Notes: generated by a model from the letters alone, not told the origin. A DNA stretch of 64,000 bases from Streptomyces cavernae (GCF_004023625.1 NZ_RPDJ01000044.1:1-64000); one strand, 5' to 3'; positions 8,635 to 17,887 are shown, numbered from the stretch's first letter. A program made the numbers and translations.

Positions 8635-9618
8635 ATGAAAGTCAAGGACGCCGTTGTTGTGGTCACCGGGGGGTCGAGTGGTATCGGCCGGGCGTCCGCG
8701 CTGGCGTTCGCCCGCGCGGGCGCGTCGGTCGTGGTGGCGGCGCGCGGTGAGAGCGCCCTGGAGGCCGTGGCGGACGAATGCCGTGAGCGGTTCGGCGCGC
8801 GCGCCCTGGCCGTGCCGACGGACGTGGCGGACGCCAAGGCCGTCGAGGACCTGGCCGCTCGCGCGGTGGAGCGGTTCGGCCGCATCGACGTGTGGGTGAA
8901 CGCCGCCGCCGTAACGGTGTTCGGCCCGTTCCAGGAGACACCGCTGGAGGACATCCGGCGCGTGCTCGACGTCAACATCATGGGATGCGTGCACGGGGCG
9001 CGCGCCGCCCTGCCCGTCCTGCGCGAGCAGGAGCACGGTGTGCTGGTCAACGTCTCGTCCATCGCCGGTGTGGTCTCCCAGCCGTACGCGCCGGCGTACG
9101 GCATGTCCAAGTACGCCGTGCGGGCACTGGGCTCCTCCCTGCGCCAGGAACTGCGTCTGGCGGGAGCCCGGCACGTCAAGGTGTGCACCGTGCTCCCCGC
9201 CACCATCGACACCCCGTTCTTCCAGCACGCGGCCAACCACACCGGACGACGCGTGGTGCCCATGCCGCCGGTGTACCCGCCGGAGCGCACCGCGCGGGCC
9301 GTCGTCGACGTCGTACGCGTGCCCCGCAGGGAGGTCGTGGTCGGCCCCGTGGGCCGCGCGCTGATCCTGCAGTCCCGTCTGGCTTCCGGTCTGGTGGAGC
9401 GGATGATGGCCCTTCAGGTGGACCGCACCCACCTGTCCCGCCACGACACCGCCGCCGCGGGCCCGGGCAACCTCTACGATCCGGCCCCCGGCACGGGATC
9501 GGTCGACGGAGGCTGGCACGGCCGCCGCCGAACCGCCGTGCGCCGCACGGCGGCCGTGGCCGCCCTCGCCGTCGGCACGGCGCTGGGGCGACGCGCCAGG
9601 CAGGCGGCGGCCCGCTGA
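8635..9618 (+). CDS. SDR family oxidoreductase
   Basis: The 327-residue short-chain dehydrogenase/reductase has the NAD(P)-binding TGGSSGIGRA motif near residue 12, NAAA at about 86, the catalytic Ser in VNVSSIAG and YGMSK (Tyr and Lys). Residues beyond about 250 form an extension with a basic, alanine-rich tail (RRTAVRRTAAVAALAVGTALG) that could associate with membrane. The ATG at 8635 is preferred over 8629 because GAGGAG is then 7 bases away. It is probably co-transcribed with the CYP152 gene upstream. Oxidation of beta-hydroxy or similar lipid products is a guess from context. Confidence 0.85.
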   Translation: MKVKDAVVVVTGGSSGIGRASALAFARAGASVVVAARGESALEAVADECRERFGARALAVPTDVADAKAVEDLAARAVERFGRIDVWVNAAAVTVFGPFQETPLEDIRRVLDVNIMGCVHGARAALPVLREQEHGVLVNVSSIAGVVSQPYAPAYGMSKYAVRALGSSLRQELRLAGARHVKVCTVLPATIDTPFFQHAANHTGRRVVPMPPVYPPERTARAVVDVVRVPRREVVVGPVGRALILQSRLASGLVERMMALQVDRTHLSRHDTAAAGPGNLYDPAPGTGSVDGGWHGRRRTAVRRTAAVAALAVGTALGRRARQAAAR

Positions 9619-9667
9619 CGGTGACGCGAGGACGGGTCCGGGACGGGAAGGCCGCGAAGCGGTTGTC

Positions 9668-10345
9668 TCAGTGGCCGATGTCGTGGTCGCCCGCTTCGAC
9701 GAGTCCGCTCTCATAGGCGAAGATCACGATCTGGATGCGGTCACGCAGGCCCAGTTTGGTGAGGATGCTCGACACATGCGTCTTGACGGTGGCGGGCCCG
9801 ATGAACAGCTGGGTGGCGATCTCCGAGTTGCTCGCGCCCCGTGCGACGGCGACCACGATCTCGCGTTCGCGGTCGGTGAGCCGCTCCAGTCGGCCCGCCA
9901 CGGTGGTGTTGACGACACGTCGCCCGGCGAACTGGTCGATGAGGCGCCGGGTGATCGACGGTGCCAGCAGTGCTCCGCCCTCGGCCACGGTGCGTACGGC
10001 GATGGCGAGTTGCTCGGGCGGGATGTCCTTGAGCACGAAGGCGCTGGCACCGGCGCGGAGCGCCTCGTAGACGTACTCGTCCGGGTCGAACGTGGTCAGG
10101 ATCAGAACTCGCACGTCCCAGTCGGCCTCCCGCAGGATCCGGGAGGTGGCCTCGATGCCGTCCATGCCGGGCATGCGGATGTCCATGAGGATCACGTCCG
10201 GGCGGTGCCTGCGTGCGGCGTCGACGGCCTCGAGTCCGGTCCCGGCCTCGGCCATGACCTCGATGTCGTCATGGACCCGCAGGATCATGACGAAGCCCCG
10301 GCGGACCAGCGCCTGGTCGTCCACGACGACGACACGGATGCTCAC
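9668..10345 (-). CDS. NarL/LuxR-family response regulator
   Basis: The 225-residue protein has an N-terminal receiver domain: VVVVDDQALVRRG acidic pair, phospho-acceptor Asp in DVILMDIRMPGMDG, and the conserved Lys in FVLKDI. The C-terminal LuxR helix-turn-helix reads LTDREREIVVAVARGASNSE then IGPATVKTHVSSILTKLGLRDR. It starts with GTG overlapping the kinase stop as GTGA, with AGGAGA upstream, so the pair is translationally coupled. Targets are unknown; the adjacent MMPL exporter is a reasonable candidate. Confidence 0.92.
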   Translation of the reverse strand: MSIRVVVVDDQALVRRGFVMILRVHDDIEVMAEAGTGLEAVDAARRHRPDVILMDIRMPGMDGIEATSRILREADWDVRVLILTTFDPDEYVYEALRAGASAFVLKDIPPEQLAIAVRTVAEGGALLAPSITRRLIDQFAGRRVVNTTVAGRLERLTDREREIVVAVARGASNSEIATQLFIGPATVKTHVSSILTKLGLRDRIQIVIFAYESGLVEAGDHDIGH

Positions 10346-11586
10346 GCGGGCTCTCCTGACGTCGGCAGACGGGCGGCCAGCCGGAATCCGCCGCCGGGGC
10401 GCGGGCCCGCGTCGAGGCTCCCGCCGAGGAGGACCGCCCGCTCCCGCATGCCGACGATCCCATGGCCGGGCACACTCCCGTGGGCGGCGGCCGACACGGA
10501 CTGGACGGCGGTGCCACGGCCGTCGTCGAGCACCTCGATGGTGAGGCCGCCGCTCTCCCGGCTCAGGCGCACCTCGGTGCGGGTCCGCGGTCCGCTGTGC
10601 TTGAGCACGTTGGTCAGTGCCTCCTGGACGATGCGGTACGCCGACAGTTCGACGCGGGCCGGGAGGACGGCCTGGACACCACCGGTGACGGTCACGTCCA
10701 GACCCGCCTCGCGGACCTGCTCCACGAGCTGGTGCAGGTCGGCCAGCCGTGGCTGGGGGCCCAGCCGGTCGCGCTGGGCGTCCGGCCGCAGTACGCCCAG
10801 CAGGTGACGCAGTTCGTCCAGTGCCTGGCGTCCGGCTTCCTCCACGGCTGCCATCGCGTCGACGGCCTCCTGGAGGTTCTCGGCGGCCACCATCCGGGCC
10901 GCGCCCGCCTGCACCGTCATCATGCTCACCCGGTGGGCGACCACGTCGTGCAGTTCGCGGGCGATGTGGGTCCGCTCCTCGGCGACGATCCGGCGCGCCT
11001 CGGCGGCCTGCTCCTGGCGGAGCCGGGCGGCGCGCCCGGCACGCAGCCGCAGACGCCGGCCGACGTACCAGGCCCCGGCCATGAACACGGCGCCGAAGAC
11101 GATGTCCCCCCAGGGGGCGGATCGCAGCAGTTCCTCGATCACGAGCGCGGCCGCGGCCGCGGCGATGCCCGCGCCGGTGCCGAGGCGGCTCCCGCGGGTG
11201 TCCGCGGCGTATCGCCCGGTGGCGTACAGCGCCACGATCACGAACCCGCCCCCGGTGGAGTAGCTGCTCCCCAGCGTCGGGCCCCAGGCGAGGAGTGCCA
11301 CGCACAGGACCACGAGAGGTTTGTTTCGACGCCGGTAGAGCGCCCCGGCGGCCACGGCGTACAGCAGCAGGACCGGGACCGGCACGTCGGTGATCGGGCG
11401 GACGCGGAGCGAGTCGCCGGGTGCCTCCTCCAAGAACACTGCGGCCAGGAACAGGGCGGCGGCGAGGACGGCGTCCGCGGCCCGCGGCCAGCGGGCGAAG
11501 GGCCCGCGGAACCTGCCCGGCAGGCCGCGGGCCGATCCCGGCACGCCGGGGGTCGGCCTCTGTGAGGGCAGCGCCGTCCGGTTCAT
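10342..11586 (-). CDS. Membrane sensor histidine kinase (NarL-partner type)
   Basis: The 414-residue kinase has several N-terminal membrane helices (about residues 35-170). A HisKA_3 dimerisation motif follows with the phospho-His in ARELHDVVAHRVSMMTVQ, then LRHLLGVLRP, and a HATPase domain (IVQEALTNVLKHSG, then GHGIVGMRERAVLLGG). It has no GAF or PAS domain, so the signal is probably sensed in the membrane. Two adjacent ATGs exist; the one at 11586 gives better spacing to GGAG. Its stop overlaps the response regulator start. Confidence 0.9.
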   Translation of the reverse strand: MNRTALPSQRPTPGVPGSARGLPGRFRGPFARWPRAADAVLAAALFLAAVFLEEAPGDSLRVRPITDVPVPVLLLYAVAAGALYRRRNKPLVVLCVALLAWGPTLGSSYSTGGGFVIVALYATGRYAADTRGSRLGTGAGIAAAAAALVIEELLRSAPWGDIVFGAVFMAGAWYVGRRLRLRAGRAARLRQEQAAEARRIVAEERTHIARELHDVVAHRVSMMTVQAGAARMVAAENLQEAVDAMAAVEEAGRQALDELRHLLGVLRPDAQRDRLGPQPRLADLHQLVEQVREAGLDVTVTGGVQAVLPARVELSAYRIVQEALTNVLKHSGPRTRTEVRLSRESGGLTIEVLDDGRGTAVQSVSAAAHGSVPGHGIVGMRERAVLLGGSLDAGPRPGGGFRLAARLPTSGEPA

Positions 11587-11897
11587 CATCGCTCCGTCAA
11601 AAGGCTTCCGTCGCACTGGCGTTGGTCATCGGGGTGCACCGGGCAGGCCATCGTAGGGCCAGGTCGCAGGCGCGGTCACCCACCTGCGGGCGGATACCGG
11701 GCTCCCCCGTCGGGGGGAGGTGCCGCCGCGTCGTCCCCGTCCCGCGCGGGAGCTCCGAACCCCTCCGGTGGCGGGGGACAGCACCGGCGCCGGAACCGAC
11801 GATGGGATCGCTCAGGAATCCTGCCTCCGGCGCGCGGCTCGGTGTACGGCGGACCGGCGGGGGCGGCGGCCATCTCAACGGGGGAGCCCACACAGTC
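11587..11897. other. Divergent promoter region between the histidine kinase and MMPL genes
   Basis: About 310 bases separate two outward-reading genes. The region presumably carries both promoters, but no clear dyad or hexamer pair was identified by eye. Plus-strand frames extend upstream of the MMPL start but lack transporter-like content, so the MMPL start was placed at 11898. Confidence 0.4.
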
Positions 11898-14105
11898 ATG
11901 AACCGATTCACCCGCCGCATCGGCAGCGCGAGCGCCAGGCGGCCATGGGTCACCATCGCCACCTGGGCGGTTGCCCTTCTCCTGGTACTGCCTCTGGCCG
12001 GAACGGTCGGCGGCTCGTTCGTCGACGACCTGGTCGCTCCCGGCAGCCAGAGCGAGAAGGCGATGGAACTGCTCGAAGAGCGCTTCCCGGAGGCGTCCGG
12101 TGGCGAAGCCGTGGCGGTGTTCGCCGTGCCGGAAGGGCAGCGTCTGGACGACCACCGGCCTGCCGTGGAGGCCGCGGTCGCCCGGATCGCCGACGTCGGG
12201 CACGTTGCCACGACGGCCGATCCCTTCACCGCCGGCGCTCTGTCAGCCGACGGACGTATCGGATTCGCCAGGATCACGTTCGACGTGCCCGCGATGGACG
12301 TGGATCCCGAGGACATCGAAGCCCTTACCAAGGCGATCGAGCCCGTACGCGATGACGGTGTAGTCGCCGAACTGGGTGGCGACGCCGTCTTCATCAACGC
12401 CGAGACGGAGACGTCGGGTGCGGAGGCGGCGGGGCTGCTGACCGCACTCGTCATCCTGGTGGTGGCGTTCGGCACGGTCGTCGCCGCGCTCGTGCCGATC
12501 GCCCTCGCCCTGGTGGCCGTCGCCGCGGGCCTGGGCAGCGTCACGCTGCTGGCCAACGCGATGGACGTCTCGACCGCCGCACCCACGATCGGCGCGATGG
12601 TCGGCCTGGGCATCGGCATCGACTACGCCCTGTTCATCGTGGCCCGTCACCGCGAGAACCGCGCCGCCGGCCAGGACAACGCCACCGCGCTGTCGAATGC
12701 CATGGGTTCCTCGGGCGCGGCCGTCCTGTTCGCCGGCGGCGCCGTCATCGTGGCGATGGCCGCTCTCGCCCTCACCGGCCTGGGCTTTCTGACGTCGATC
12801 GGCCTGAGCACCGCCCTGGTCGTCCTGTTCGCCGTGGCGAGCGCCTTGACGCTGCTGCCGGCCCTGCTGTCGCTCCTCGGCGACCGGGTCCACAAAGGAC
12901 GCACAGCACGGATAGCACGCAAAGTAGGCCCGTCAGGCGCAGCAGGCCGCTGGGGCCGCAAGCGCACTCCCAAGAGGCTCGAGGACACGGCATGGTGGCG
13001 CTTCGCCCACCGTGTGTCCGGCCGCCCTTGGCGCCACCTGCTCGCCGCGTCCGCCGTCCTGCTGGTGCTGGCCGCCCCGGCGTTGCGCATGGAGACCGGC
13101 TTCCCCGACGCCGGCGACGACGCCACGAGCACCACCCACCGCCGCGCCTACGACCTGCTGGCCGAGGGCTTCGGCCCGGGCTTCAACGCTCCCCTGCTGA
13201 TCGTCGTCGACCTCACCCGCCCCGGCGCCGACGCCGAGGACGTCCCCGCACTGTCCCGGCGCATCGCCGCCGATCCCGGTATCGCCACGGTCGGCGAGCC
13301 GGAGACCTCCGCGGCCGGGGACACCGTCGTGCTGCCCACGCTCCCCACTACCGCCCCCGCCGACGCCGAGACCTCCCAAACCCTTGCGCGCGTCCGTGAT
13401 CTCGTCCCCGACAACGTCGCCGTGTCCGGCATGACCGCCATGACCGACGACCTCACCGAGCAACTCACCGACACCCTGCCGGTCTTCATCGCGGCGATCC
13501 TGGCGGCGTCGTTCCTGCTGCTGTTGGTGGTGTTCCGCTCCGTCGCACTGCCACTGAAGGCCGCCGCGGTCAACCTCCTGTCCATCGGCGGGGCATACGG
13601 TGTGGTGGTCGCCGTCTTCCAGTGGGGCTGGCTCGGGTTCCTGTTCAACCTGGAGGGCACCTTCCCCGTGGCCTCGCCCATGCCGACGATCTTCTTCGCG
13701 GTCCTGTTCGCCCTGTCCATGGACTACGAGGTGTTCCTGCTCTCGCGCGTCCGCGAGGAGTACGAGTCCACGGGCGACACAAGGGAGTCGGTGGCGCGCG
13801 GCATGGCGGCCACGGGCCGTGTGATCACCTCTGCCGCGCTGATCATGACGGTGGTGTTCCTCAGCTTCGTCGCCAACCCGTCGCCGCTCGTCAAGATGAT
13901 GGGCCTGGGCCTGGCGACCGCGATCGTGCTCGACGCGACCATCGTCCGTATGGTGCTCGTGCCCGCGGCCATGGCGCTGCTGGGACGCGCGACCTGGTGG
14001 CTGCCCCGCTGGCTCGACCGTCGACTGCCCCGCATGGGCGTCGAGGGCCCCGACCGGCAGCCTCACCCGGAGCCGGTACTCGCTCCCGCGGCCGAGCGTC
14101 CCTGA
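11898..14105 (+). CDS. MMPL family (RND-type) transporter
   Basis: The 735-residue protein has the actinobacterial MMPL/SSD layout. It shows TM1 near 20-40 (VTIATWAVALLLVLPLAG), an extracytoplasmic domain at about 40-170, five helices around 175-330 including the GLGIGIDYALFIVARHRE motif, a cytoplasmic linker, and then the repeat. The second half contains FALSMDYEVFLLSRVREEY, the mirror of the Asp-Tyr pair used for proton coupling. Such proteins export lipids, siderophores or small hydrophobic compounds using the proton gradient. The start follows GGGGGAG. It is divergent from the two-component genes, a hint of joint regulation. Confidence 0.9.
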   Translation: MNRFTRRIGSASARRPWVTIATWAVALLLVLPLAGTVGGSFVDDLVAPGSQSEKAMELLEERFPEASGGEAVAVFAVPEGQRLDDHRPAVEAAVARIADVGHVATTADPFTAGALSADGRIGFARITFDVPAMDVDPEDIEALTKAIEPVRDDGVVAELGGDAVFINAETETSGAEAAGLLTALVILVVAFGTVVAALVPIALALVAVAAGLGSVTLLANAMDVSTAAPTIGAMVGLGIGIDYALFIVARHRENRAAGQDNATALSNAMGSSGAAVLFAGGAVIVAMAALALTGLGFLTSIGLSTALVVLFAVASALTLLPALLSLLGDRVHKGRTARIARKVGPSGAAGRWGRKRTPKRLEDTAWWRFAHRVSGRPWRHLLAASAVLLVLAAPALRMETGFPDAGDDATSTTHRRAYDLLAEGFGPGFNAPLLIVVDLTRPGADAEDVPALSRRIAADPGIATVGEPETSAAGDTVVLPTLPTTAPADAETSQTLARVRDLVPDNVAVSGMTAMTDDLTEQLTDTLPVFIAAILAASFLLLLVVFRSVALPLKAAAVNLLSIGGAYGVVVAVFQWGWLGFLFNLEGTFPVASPMPTIFFAVLFALSMDYEVFLLSRVREEYESTGDTRESVARGMAATGRVITSAALIMTVVFLSFVANPSPLVKMMGLGLATAIVLDATIVRMVLVPAAMALLGRATWWLPRWLDRRLPRMGVEGPDRQPHPEPVLAPAAERP

Positions 14106-14202
14106 AGTCACGCCCGACGTCCCGCTCCGACGCGCATCCCAACCGCCCAGCGGTCGAGGAGAGTTCCTGGGCGGGACGACTGGGCGACCCTCCAGTCGCC
14201 CG

Positions 14203-14424
14203 TCAGCCGCTGCGCTCCACCACCCTCGCTCTACCGCGGGCCCAGCCCGCGACGACTGCGCCGACGGCGACAGCGAGAACGTAAACGGTGATACTGGCGG
14301 CGAATCCACCTGGCAGCCACCCGAGCAGGCCTGCGTTGCCGTGGTCGACGAGCTGGCGGATCGCGCCCTGCGCCCCCAGGGCGAAGAGAGCGACACCAAG
14401 GGTCTGCAAAAGGTCGTACTTCAC
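14203..14424 (-). CDS. Small two-helix membrane protein
   Basis: The frame encodes 73 residues from a GTG preceded by GGAGGG at ideal spacing. It reads VKYDLLQTLGVALFALGAQG, then a turn, then FAASITVYVLAVAVGAVVAGWARGRARV, giving two hydrophobic segments and a basic tail. No family is recognised with certainty. It is divergent from a TetR gene, and two palindromes lie between them, so it is probably the regulator's target. A longer start at 14517 would place the first operator inside the gene and is less likely. Confidence 0.65.
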   Translation of the reverse strand: MKYDLLQTLGVALFALGAQGAIRQLVDHGNAGLLGWLPGGFAASITVYVLAVAVGAVVAGWARGRARVVERSG

Positions 14425-14516
14425 GTGCTGCCCTCCGGGGTTCAAGACGTCTCTGCCGGTGACGGATGCTCCGGGGCGGGAGAGCCCCGGCAACTCCGCG
14501 GTCATCGCCCCGGCCA

Positions 14517-14538
14517 TTACAATGCGATCGCACTGTAA
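14517..14538. promoter_or_regulatory. Operator 1 of the divergent TetR gene
   Basis: The 22-bp dyad has arms TTACAATGCGA and TCGCACTGTAA with two mismatched positions. Its core CAATGC-4-GCACTG matches that of operator 2, 39 bp away centre to centre. It lies between the divergent small membrane protein and TetR genes. Confidence 0.7.
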
Positions 14539-14552
14539 TACGGCGCGAGCAC

Positions 14553-14580
14553 CGTTCGCAATGCACTCGCATTGCGAACG
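14553..14580. promoter_or_regulatory. Operator 2 of the divergent TetR gene
   Basis: Perfect 12-bp arms, CGTTCGCAATGC and GCATTGCGAACG, flank a 4-base spacer. The second arm ends 17 bases before the TetR ATG, so binding there would block the gene's own expression. Confidence 0.75.
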
Positions 14581-14597
14581 GCGGGAGAGGAGGCGCC

Positions 14598-15215
14598 ATG
14601 CCGAAGATCGTGGATCACGAGGAGCGCAGGAAACGCCTGGTCGAGGCGGTCTGGGCGCTGGCGGTCCGAGGCGGTACCGAGAAGGTGACGCTGCGGAAGG
14701 TCGCGGATGAAGCGGGCGTCTCCATGGGGCAGGTGCAGCACTACTACCCTTCGATGCAGGCCCTGATCCGCGACGCGCTCGACCGGGCGGTCCAGGCGGT
14801 GAACGCGAGCATCGAGAACGCCGTCAGGACGGCCGGCGCGACGGGCCCGGAAGCCCTCCTCCGCGCATGTCTCCATGCCCTGGTCAGCCCCGACGAGGAG
14901 AGCATGCGACTCATGCGGTTCTCCCTGGCGGTGGCGGGACGGGCGGTCTCCGACCCGACGATGGCGCGGGTCCTGGCGCCCGGCGACGACGAACTGCTCT
15001 CTTTCACCGCCGGGCTCATCACCGCGGCCCGGCAGGAGCAAGGCGGCGAGCCGCGCGGCGAAGAGCGCACCGACGCCGACATCTGCTGGTCACTCGCCAC
15101 CAGCCTCGGGGTGGACGTCGCCCTCGGGTATCGCTCGCCGGATGCCGCCAGAAGCGTGCTGGACCATCACATCGATCGGCTCCTGGGATCAGGGCGGCAC
15201 GAGACGGCCGGCTGA
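14598..15215 (+). CDS. TetR family transcriptional regulator
   Basis: The 205-residue protein has an N-terminal TetR DNA-binding domain (RRKRLVEAVWALAVRGGTE, then VTLRKVADEAGVSMGQVQHYYPS) and a ligand-binding C-terminal half with LRACLHALVSPDEESMRLMRFSL, a layout common in the BetI/AcrR-like group. GAGGAGG precedes the ATG. The two upstream dyads point to autoregulation and control of the divergent small membrane protein gene. Confidence 0.9.
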   Translation: MPKIVDHEERRKRLVEAVWALAVRGGTEKVTLRKVADEAGVSMGQVQHYYPSMQALIRDALDRAVQAVNASIENAVRTAGATGPEALLRACLHALVSPDEESMRLMRFSLAVAGRAVSDPTMARVLAPGDDELLSFTAGLITAARQEQGGEPRGEERTDADICWSLATSLGVDVALGYRSPDAARSVLDHHIDRLLGSGRHETAG

Positions 15216-15250
15216 CCTGATCGCCGCGCTCGCACAGTCGTCGACGCTCT

Positions 15251-15322
15251 TCGGGTGCCCGGACCCGGTGGGCGACATGCGGTAGTTCGGCGCTTGTGCC
15301 CGTAGCAGGCCCGGGCACCCGA
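15251..15322. repeat. Inverted repeat, 12-bp perfect arms
   Basis: TCGGGTGCCCGG at 15251-15262 pairs with CCGGGCACCCGA at 15311-15322 across 48 bases. A further GTCGAC occurs on both outer sides. It could be the terminator of the TetR gene or the ends of a small MITE-like element next to the decayed region. Confidence 0.5.
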
Positions 15323-15411
15323 GGTGTTGTCGACTGAGTGTTCAGCCGACTTGTCGTCACGTGTGCTCCACCTGGAGCGCGCCTACTGGATCTTGATGCT
15401 GCACCGCAGCC

Positions 15412-15866
15412 ATTACTTTCCGTGGTGCCACCGGCCCTTCTTCTGGGGCAGGTCTTTCGGATCACGCCCTGTGCGGTGCTGACGCAGGGCAAGAAGGATC
15501 AGCAGGACGAAGGCGGCGAACGCGGAGCTTGTGCGGGCGTAGTCGAAGGCTTCCCAGCGAGCGAGAATCGCTGCGTGGTCGGGGGGAGCCGAGGTGGCGG
15601 CCCACTTCTCGATCTGACCGTTGATGGGAACGTTGCCGAGCCGGGTGAGCGGGAAGGACGTTCAGCGCCACGAGTGCTGCTCCGCCGGCGAGCCGCCGCG
15701 GGTCATGATGGCGAGTGTCGTGGAACTGAGCGCCGACATCCCCATGGCCGCTATCGGTAAGTCCGGCTTGTCACGGGCCAGGCGCAGGCCGGACCGGTGC
15801 GTTCGACGGGCCCCGCAGCCATACGCCGGGAAGGCCCAGCACGATCTGTGATGCCTGCAGCGTCAT
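15412..15866 (-). pseudogene. DUF1772 (anthrone-oxygenase-like) membrane protein, decayed
   Basis: The minus strand starts MTLQASQIVLGLPG, like the first helix of DUF1772 proteins, and then runs out of frame. The C-terminal part is intact in another frame: LTRLGNVPINGQIEKWA, DHAAILARWEAFDYARTSSA, FAAFVLLILLALRQHR, ending HHGK-stop. The segment between is too short, so an internal deletion plus frameshift is likely. DUF1772 members include proteins near anthrone oxidation genes, but this copy is dead. Confidence 0.68.
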
Positions 15867-16175
15867 CTCGCGCGGGCAGACGGCCGCTCCCCAACCGGTA
15901 AGGCAACCCAAGCCCTTCGTTGCGGACTGCACTGCATCCGGTCTCATCCGGTGTTGATCGGACCTGGGTTCGCCGGTCCCGTCCACATGCCCCATCACGA
16001 GCGCGCGGCAAGCAGCGTCTCGCGTATCACCCCTCGGAACCAAAACTCGTTCTTTCGACTTTGTCGTCTGATAAAGTCTGTCGAACGGATGCTCCCTGCT
16101 TCCTCTTGTCGTTCCCGCGCACCCGCCCCCTGCCGCAGGGGATTGGCGCGGCCCCTCATACGAAAGGACCGTCCC
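15867..16175. other. Upstream region of the MFS gene
   Basis: This stretch of about 310 bases has no supported gene. It carries the 24-bp dyad at 16056-16079 in a locally AT-richer segment (AAAACTCGTTCTTTCGACTT), probably the promoter of the downstream MFS gene. Confidence 0.5.
16056..16079. promoter_or_regulatory. 24-bp TetR-box upstream of the MFS gene
   Basis: Half-sites CGACTTTGTCG and TGATAAAGTCT are separated by 2 bp. The left half is identical to that of the box at 24566 before the CYP102 gene. See the boxes at 20202, 24566 and 24592. Confidence 0.65.
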
Positions 16176-17887
16176 ATGCGTGTGTTCACAAACGAACCGG
16201 TCGAGAGGATGGACCGGCCCTACGCCCGGCGCTGGTGGGCTCTCCTCGTGCTCTGCCTGAGCCTGCTGATGATCGTGATGGCCAACACCGCCCTCACGGT
16301 CGCGGCTCCCTCCATGACCCAGGACCTCGGCCTGTCCAGCACGGACCTGCAGTGGGTGATTGACGGCTACACCATCCCTTACGCCGCCCTGATGCTGCTG
16401 TTCGCCGCGATCGGCGACAAGTACAGCCGACGCGGCGCGCTCGTTCTCGGGCTCGTCCTGTTCGGCGGCGGAGCGATATGGGGTTCACTCGTCGACAGGC
16501 CGAAGTCATCGCCACCCGTGCCGTGATGGGTGTCGGCGCGGCGCTCATCATGCCCGCCACGCTCTCCCTCCTCGCCGCGACCTTCCCGCGCGCCGAGCGG
16601 GCCAAGGCGATCACCTTGTGGTCGGGCACGGCCGGTATCGCCATCGCCGCCGGACCGCTGATCGCGGGCATGCTGCTGGAGAGCTTCAGCTGGCAGTCCA
16701 CCTTCCTGATCAACGTTCCCGTGGTCGCCCTCGCCATCGTCGGCGCCTTCGTCCTGGTACCGCCGTCCAAGGCCACGCACGCGCCGCGGATCGACTACGT
16801 CGGTGGACTGCTGTCGGTGGTGTGGATCGCCGCGCTCGTCTTCACGCTCATCGAGGCCCCGCACGGCTGGGACGCCAAGTCGGTCACCGGCACGGTCGTC
16901 GCGGTCTTGGGGCTCGTGGCGTTCGTCCTCTGGGAGCTGTTCCACCCGCACCCCCTGCTCGACCTGCGCCACTTCGCGAACCGTGCGTTCACGGGTGCCA
17001 ACATCGCCGTCGTGCTGTTCTTCCTGGCGGTCTTCGGCGCCTTCTACTACGTCACCCAGCACCTCCAGTTCGTGCTGGCCCACGACGCGTTGGAGACCGG
17101 CCTGCGCATGCTGCCGCTCGCCGGCGCGGTCTTCGCCGGCTCCGTGCTGACCGGCTACCTCACCCCGCGCTTCGGCAGGAGGGCGTCCATCGTCGCGGGC
17201 ATGGTCGGCGGCACGGCTGCACTCGCGCTGCTCACCCAGATCGACAAGTCGTCGTCGTACGGTGATTTCGTGGCACCCCTCATCACGCTCGGGCTCGCGA
17301 TGGGCCTGGCGCTCGCGCCCTGCACAGACGCGATCATGGGCACGTTCCCGGAAGAGGAACTGGGCGTGGGCAGCGCGGTCAACGACACCTCCACGGAGCT
17401 GGGCGGGGCGATCGGCATCGCCATCCTCGGTTCGCTGCTGTCGACGTCGTACTCGTCGAGCCTGTCGGACGCGACCGCGGGCAGCAAACTCCCGGCCGAC
17501 GCGCTGAACCATGCGCAGGACTCGGTGGCCGCCGGGTACGGGGTCGCCCAGGAGATCGGCGACCAGGCACGCCGGCTCGCCGAACAGGCGGCGCAGGCGA
17601 CCGACCCGCAACAGGCCGCACAGCTCCAGGAGCAGGCGAGCCAACTCACCAACGGCGCCCACCAGATGGCGGACGCGGTCGGCTCTTCGTTCGCGGACGC
17701 GGTGGCTCACACCAGCCTGGTGGGCGCGGCGATCCTGGGGGTGGGGGCGGTGTCCGTGTCCTTCTTGCTCCCCGGCAAGGGCCGTGGTGCAGAAGCGGGG
17801 GCGGAGGATACGACCAAGGCCGGAGAGGGGATCAAGACCTCGGTAGCCCTGGCGAAGGAGCCCGAGATCGCACGTACGAGTTCGTGA
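16176..17887 (+). pseudogene. MFS (DHA2-type) efflux transporter, frameshifted
   Basis: The N-terminal frame reads from ATG 16176 (AAAGGA upstream) through MDRPYARRWWALLVLCLSLL and LQWVIDGYTIPYAALMLLFA to a stop at 16524-16526. The rest continues in another frame from about 16500: AEVIATRAVMGVGAALIMPA, then further helices to residue about 465. The break lies in GSLVD(R)P/AEVIATR, where the family is normally continuous, so a small deletion of about 1 or 4 bases is the simplest reading. Apart from this, the two parts make a complete 14-helix drug:H+ antiporter with a Gln/Ala-rich loop before the last helix. It may be a recent mutation or a sequencing error. Confidence 0.8.

Noticed and set aside
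9668..11586. The two-component system as the OsdR/OsdK (DosR/DosS) pair
   Set aside because: The kinase has membrane helices and no GAF domains, lies far from the box cluster, and no box was seen near it. The real pair is probably outside the window.
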